From Pseudomonadota bacterium (lineage in GTDB: Bacteria; Desulfobacterota; Desulfobulbia; Desulfobulbales; JAHJIY01), in contig JAHJIY010000071.1 in NCBI GenBank assembly GCA_018823175.1, forward strand, positions 1-56,086: a stretch of DNA of 56,086 nucleotides, given 5' to 3'. The translations under genes and the position numbers were made by a program. Position 1 is the stretch's first letter. Each line of letters begins with the position of its first letter. The notes below the pieces were generated by a model. The model did not search any database. It saw nothing but the letters and a program-made list of their open reading frames with translations, and was not told the DNA's origin. This document shows, piece after piece, positions 54,208 through 56,086 of the stretch.

Positions 54208-55397
54208 TTTCATTATTGGCCCTCATCGTCATATTATTGTTGATTGGCGGTGGCATCTGGGGCTGGCCACTGGTGGCTGGCGCCCTTGGCATCTCAAGCG
54301 TAACTGATAAGCCCGGCGCGCTTAAATATATTACGCAACTCATGATTACTTACGACATCACGCCCACCGAAGTCGAAACTGCCTTTCAGGCGTCTATCTC
54401 GGCCAGTTCTGCGACCACCAGGCGGAGCAAAGGCGATATTGCCAAGACTCTCTTTGCCTATCTCGGCGCGATCTTTATTCTTGCAGGCATCAGCACCTAT
54501 ATTGGTATGTTTTGGAATAACATGGGCAGCGTGATGCGGGTTTTCGTAACGCTGGGCGTGGGCTACGTTCTTCTCATTGTTCTTGTTTCTGCTCTGCATG
54601 AGAATAAATTTCCAAGACTCATCCTGCCACTTACCCTCGCCTGTGTGTTTATGATGACCGGCGGCTGGTTCGTACTCATCCACGAGGTGTACCCGCAGGG
54701 TGACAACTGGCGTGCCGCAGTGCTCTTTGTGTTCGGCATGATGGCTCTGCACCAGGGCGTATTGTTCGGTAAATATCAGCGCACGGCGCTTGCATTCACC
54801 GCACTCTTTTTTGTTTATGGATTTCTGGATGTGGGCCTCGATATGCTCGGCGTTCCGCTCGCTTATGTCGCCATTGTTCTTGGCGCCTCGGTGTTCCTGG
54901 TTGGCACTGCACTGGAAAAAACATCTCACCGTATTCTCACAGAACCTGCTTTGCTAATTGGGATCTGCTGGATGAACGGCGGCATTTTTGACCGCATAGC
55001 AGTATTCACTTCCCCCAACTGGGCGAGCTTAATCACAGGTGTGTGCTTGATCTTTACCGCTTACGGTATGAATAAAGCTGGGCGCTACCTGCGCCTGATC
55101 GCGCTTGGCTATTTCATCGGCTCGATCATGGCCTATAGTGGTTTGTTCGATCTCGTAGAAAACACGCCCGTCGAACTTCTCTTTCTTGCTGTAACGGCGT
55201 CTATTCTCTATGCCTGTGTAGTGCTGCAAAGTCGGGCGTTGTTGTTAACCACTGTCATTGCGATGCTCGCCTTCATTGGATATTTCTCCGAAAAACATTT
55301 CGCAAACTCATTGGGCTGGCCGATCACCCTCGTCCTTATAGGTATTGCTTTCCTGGGCGTCGGTGCAATCGCCATCAAAGTTAAGCAGCGGATCTAG
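54204..55397 (+). CDS. DUF2157-type polytopic membrane protein
   Basis: 397 residues with ten or more membrane segments. The N-terminal DKPGALKYITQLMITYDITP and following FAYLGAIFILAGISTYIGMF resemble DUF2157. No catalytic motif is seen. This operon is clearly more GC-rich than the neighbouring rhombosortase region, suggesting a separate origin. Function unknown. Confidence 0.7.
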   Translation: MISLLALIVILLLIGGGIWGWPLVAGALGISSVTDKPGALKYITQLMITYDITPTEVETAFQASISASSATTRRSKGDIAKTLFAYLGAIFILAGISTYIGMFWNNMGSVMRVFVTLGVGYVLLIVLVSALHENKFPRLILPLTLACVFMMTGGWFVLIHEVYPQGDNWRAAVLFVFGMMALHQGVLFGKYQRTALAFTALFFVYGFLDVGLDMLGVPLAYVAIVLGASVFLVGTALEKTSHRILTEPALLIGICWMNGGIFDRIAVFTSPNWASLITGVCLIFTAYGMNKAGRYLRLIALGYFIGSIMAYSGLFDLVENTPVELLFLAVTASILYACVVLQSRALLLTTVIAMLAFIGYFSEKHFANSLGWPITLVLIGIAFLGVGAIAIKVKQRI

Positions 55398-55555
55398 CCC
55401 GTCCATATTCGTAGTGAAGGCACCGCGGAACGAACTTGGGGACACGAAGTACTAGAGAAAACCGGAAACACAAATAGAGAACAATGCTACTTAAATCGAT
55501 TTGCTAACCCCTCGCGATTTATAGCTAGTTAAATTATAAAAACAAATCTGAAACA

Positions 55556-56065
55556 ATGGCTAAAATCCTCATCATATATTCATCAACCGATGGCCACACG
55601 AAAGAAATATGCCTGCGGCTAAAGCAGATAACCGAGCGCAAAAATAATCACGTGACACTGCTTTCGGTTCATGACGTGAATGCCGCTGACCTGAACTCCT
55701 TTGACAAGATAGTGATCGGCGCCAGTATCCGCTACGGTAAATACAGCAAGCAAATTTATGAGTTTATCAAAGAAAATCAACAAATTTTAGACCGTAAACC
55801 CAATGCCTTCTTTTCGGTCAACGTTGTCGCCCGCAAACCGGAAAAGAACCAACCCGGGACAAATCCTTATCTCCAAAAATTCCTCAGGCAAATAACCTGG
55901 CAACCTAAAATACTCGCGGTTTTTGCCGGGAAGATCGAATATCAAAAATACAAGTTCTGGAACCGAATTATGATCCGGCTAATTATACCGCAAGGGCATA
56001 AGTTTCGTTTGACCCGAACTCGGCTCAACTCAGCTTTATACCGCAAGGGCATAAGTTTCGTTTGA
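55556..56065 (+). pseudogene. hemG: Truncated hemG (menaquinone-dependent protoporphyrinogen dehydrogenase)
   Basis: Residues 1-143 are a good HemG: flavodoxin FMN loop SSTDGHTKEI, then IGASIRYGKYSKQIYEFI, VNVVARKPEKNQPGTNPY and KFWNRIMIRLI. The family continues with MxxxxGGPTD ... EYTDWE, about 35-40 more residues. Here it switches exactly at 55985 into the dispersed repeat (IPQGHKFRLTRTRLNSALYR) and stops at 56065. The enzyme oxidises protoporphyrinogen IX in haem synthesis; this copy probably is not functional. Confidence 0.85.
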
Positions 56066-56086
56066 CCCGAACTCGGCTCAACTCAG
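55985..56086 (-). repeat. Dispersed two-hairpin repeat, at least two units inside hemG
   Basis: Two units 53 bp apart run to the end of the window. Hairpin A is TTGA-g-CCGA-gt-TCGG-g-TCAA; hairpin B is TTATGCC-cttgc-GGTATAA. It is opposite to hemG in orientation. Confidence 0.9.

Overview
The window looks like a chromosomal segment of a Gram-negative, motile, probably anaerobic bacterium, most likely a member of the Desulfobacterota (deltaproteobacteria in the older sense). This rests on a P-ring/L-ring flagellum with sigma-54-type promoters, hybrid cluster protein with a Crp/FNR-type palindrome, a rubredoxin next to a desulforedoxin-like protein, a CD1871A small protein next to a polyferredoxin membrane protein, and an XXXCH-domain protein. 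The placement is an inference from gene content; no rRNA is present.

Layout. 0-0.6 kb: two tRNA-Ser genes and terminators. 0.9-5.8 kb: exported subtilisin-like lipoprotein, PrcB-like lipoprotein and Sel1-repeat protein. 5.8-13.7 kb: envelope, redox and signalling genes (SH3 protein, NapH-like iron-sulfur membrane protein with its 52-residue partner, thiamine-binding protein, two PilZ proteins, a CheW-like protein with an 11-G tract, prepilin peptidase, diguanylate cyclase, XXXCH protein, desulforedoxin-like protein and rubredoxin). 14-21.2 kb: mnmG, trkH, trkA, a methyltransferase, uppP and a DUF456 protein. 21.3-27.5 kb: redox and nitrosative-stress genes (small exported protein, TlpA-like thioredoxin, hcp cluster), a GuaD-like deaminase, plsY and a J-domain protein. 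27.6-33.1 kb: ppiD, a cold-shock gene and polA. 33.2-50.9 kb: a flagellar block. 51-56 kb: an AT-rich accessory region with a beta-barrel protein, a rhombotarget lipoprotein and its rhombosortase, a two-gene membrane operon and a broken hemG.

The flagellar block runs flgF-flgG-flgA-flgH, then flgI-flgJ-flgN-flgK-flgL-csrA-fliW, all on the minus strand, with flgM facing it on the plus strand. Good sigma-54 sites precede flgF and flgI, and an excellent sigma-28 site precedes flgM. Between flgH and flgI sits a roughly 4.7-kb island of three unrecognised exported proteins and the internally deleted remnant of a short-chain dehydrogenase. FlgK and FlgL share a modular insert that makes FlgL about three times its usual length.

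The most interesting feature is a dispersed repeat of about 54 bp, seen at six loci singly or in tandem. Each unit has two hairpins. One is nearly invariant; the other changes its stem by compensatory substitution from locus to locus. Copies lie in the leaders of uppP, hcp and plsY, are read in frame at the N-terminus of FlgI, and interrupt hemG. The element is therefore mobile in evolutionary terms, is often translated, and may act in mRNA. A second, MITE-like element with 18-bp terminal inverted repeats separates csrA from fliW.
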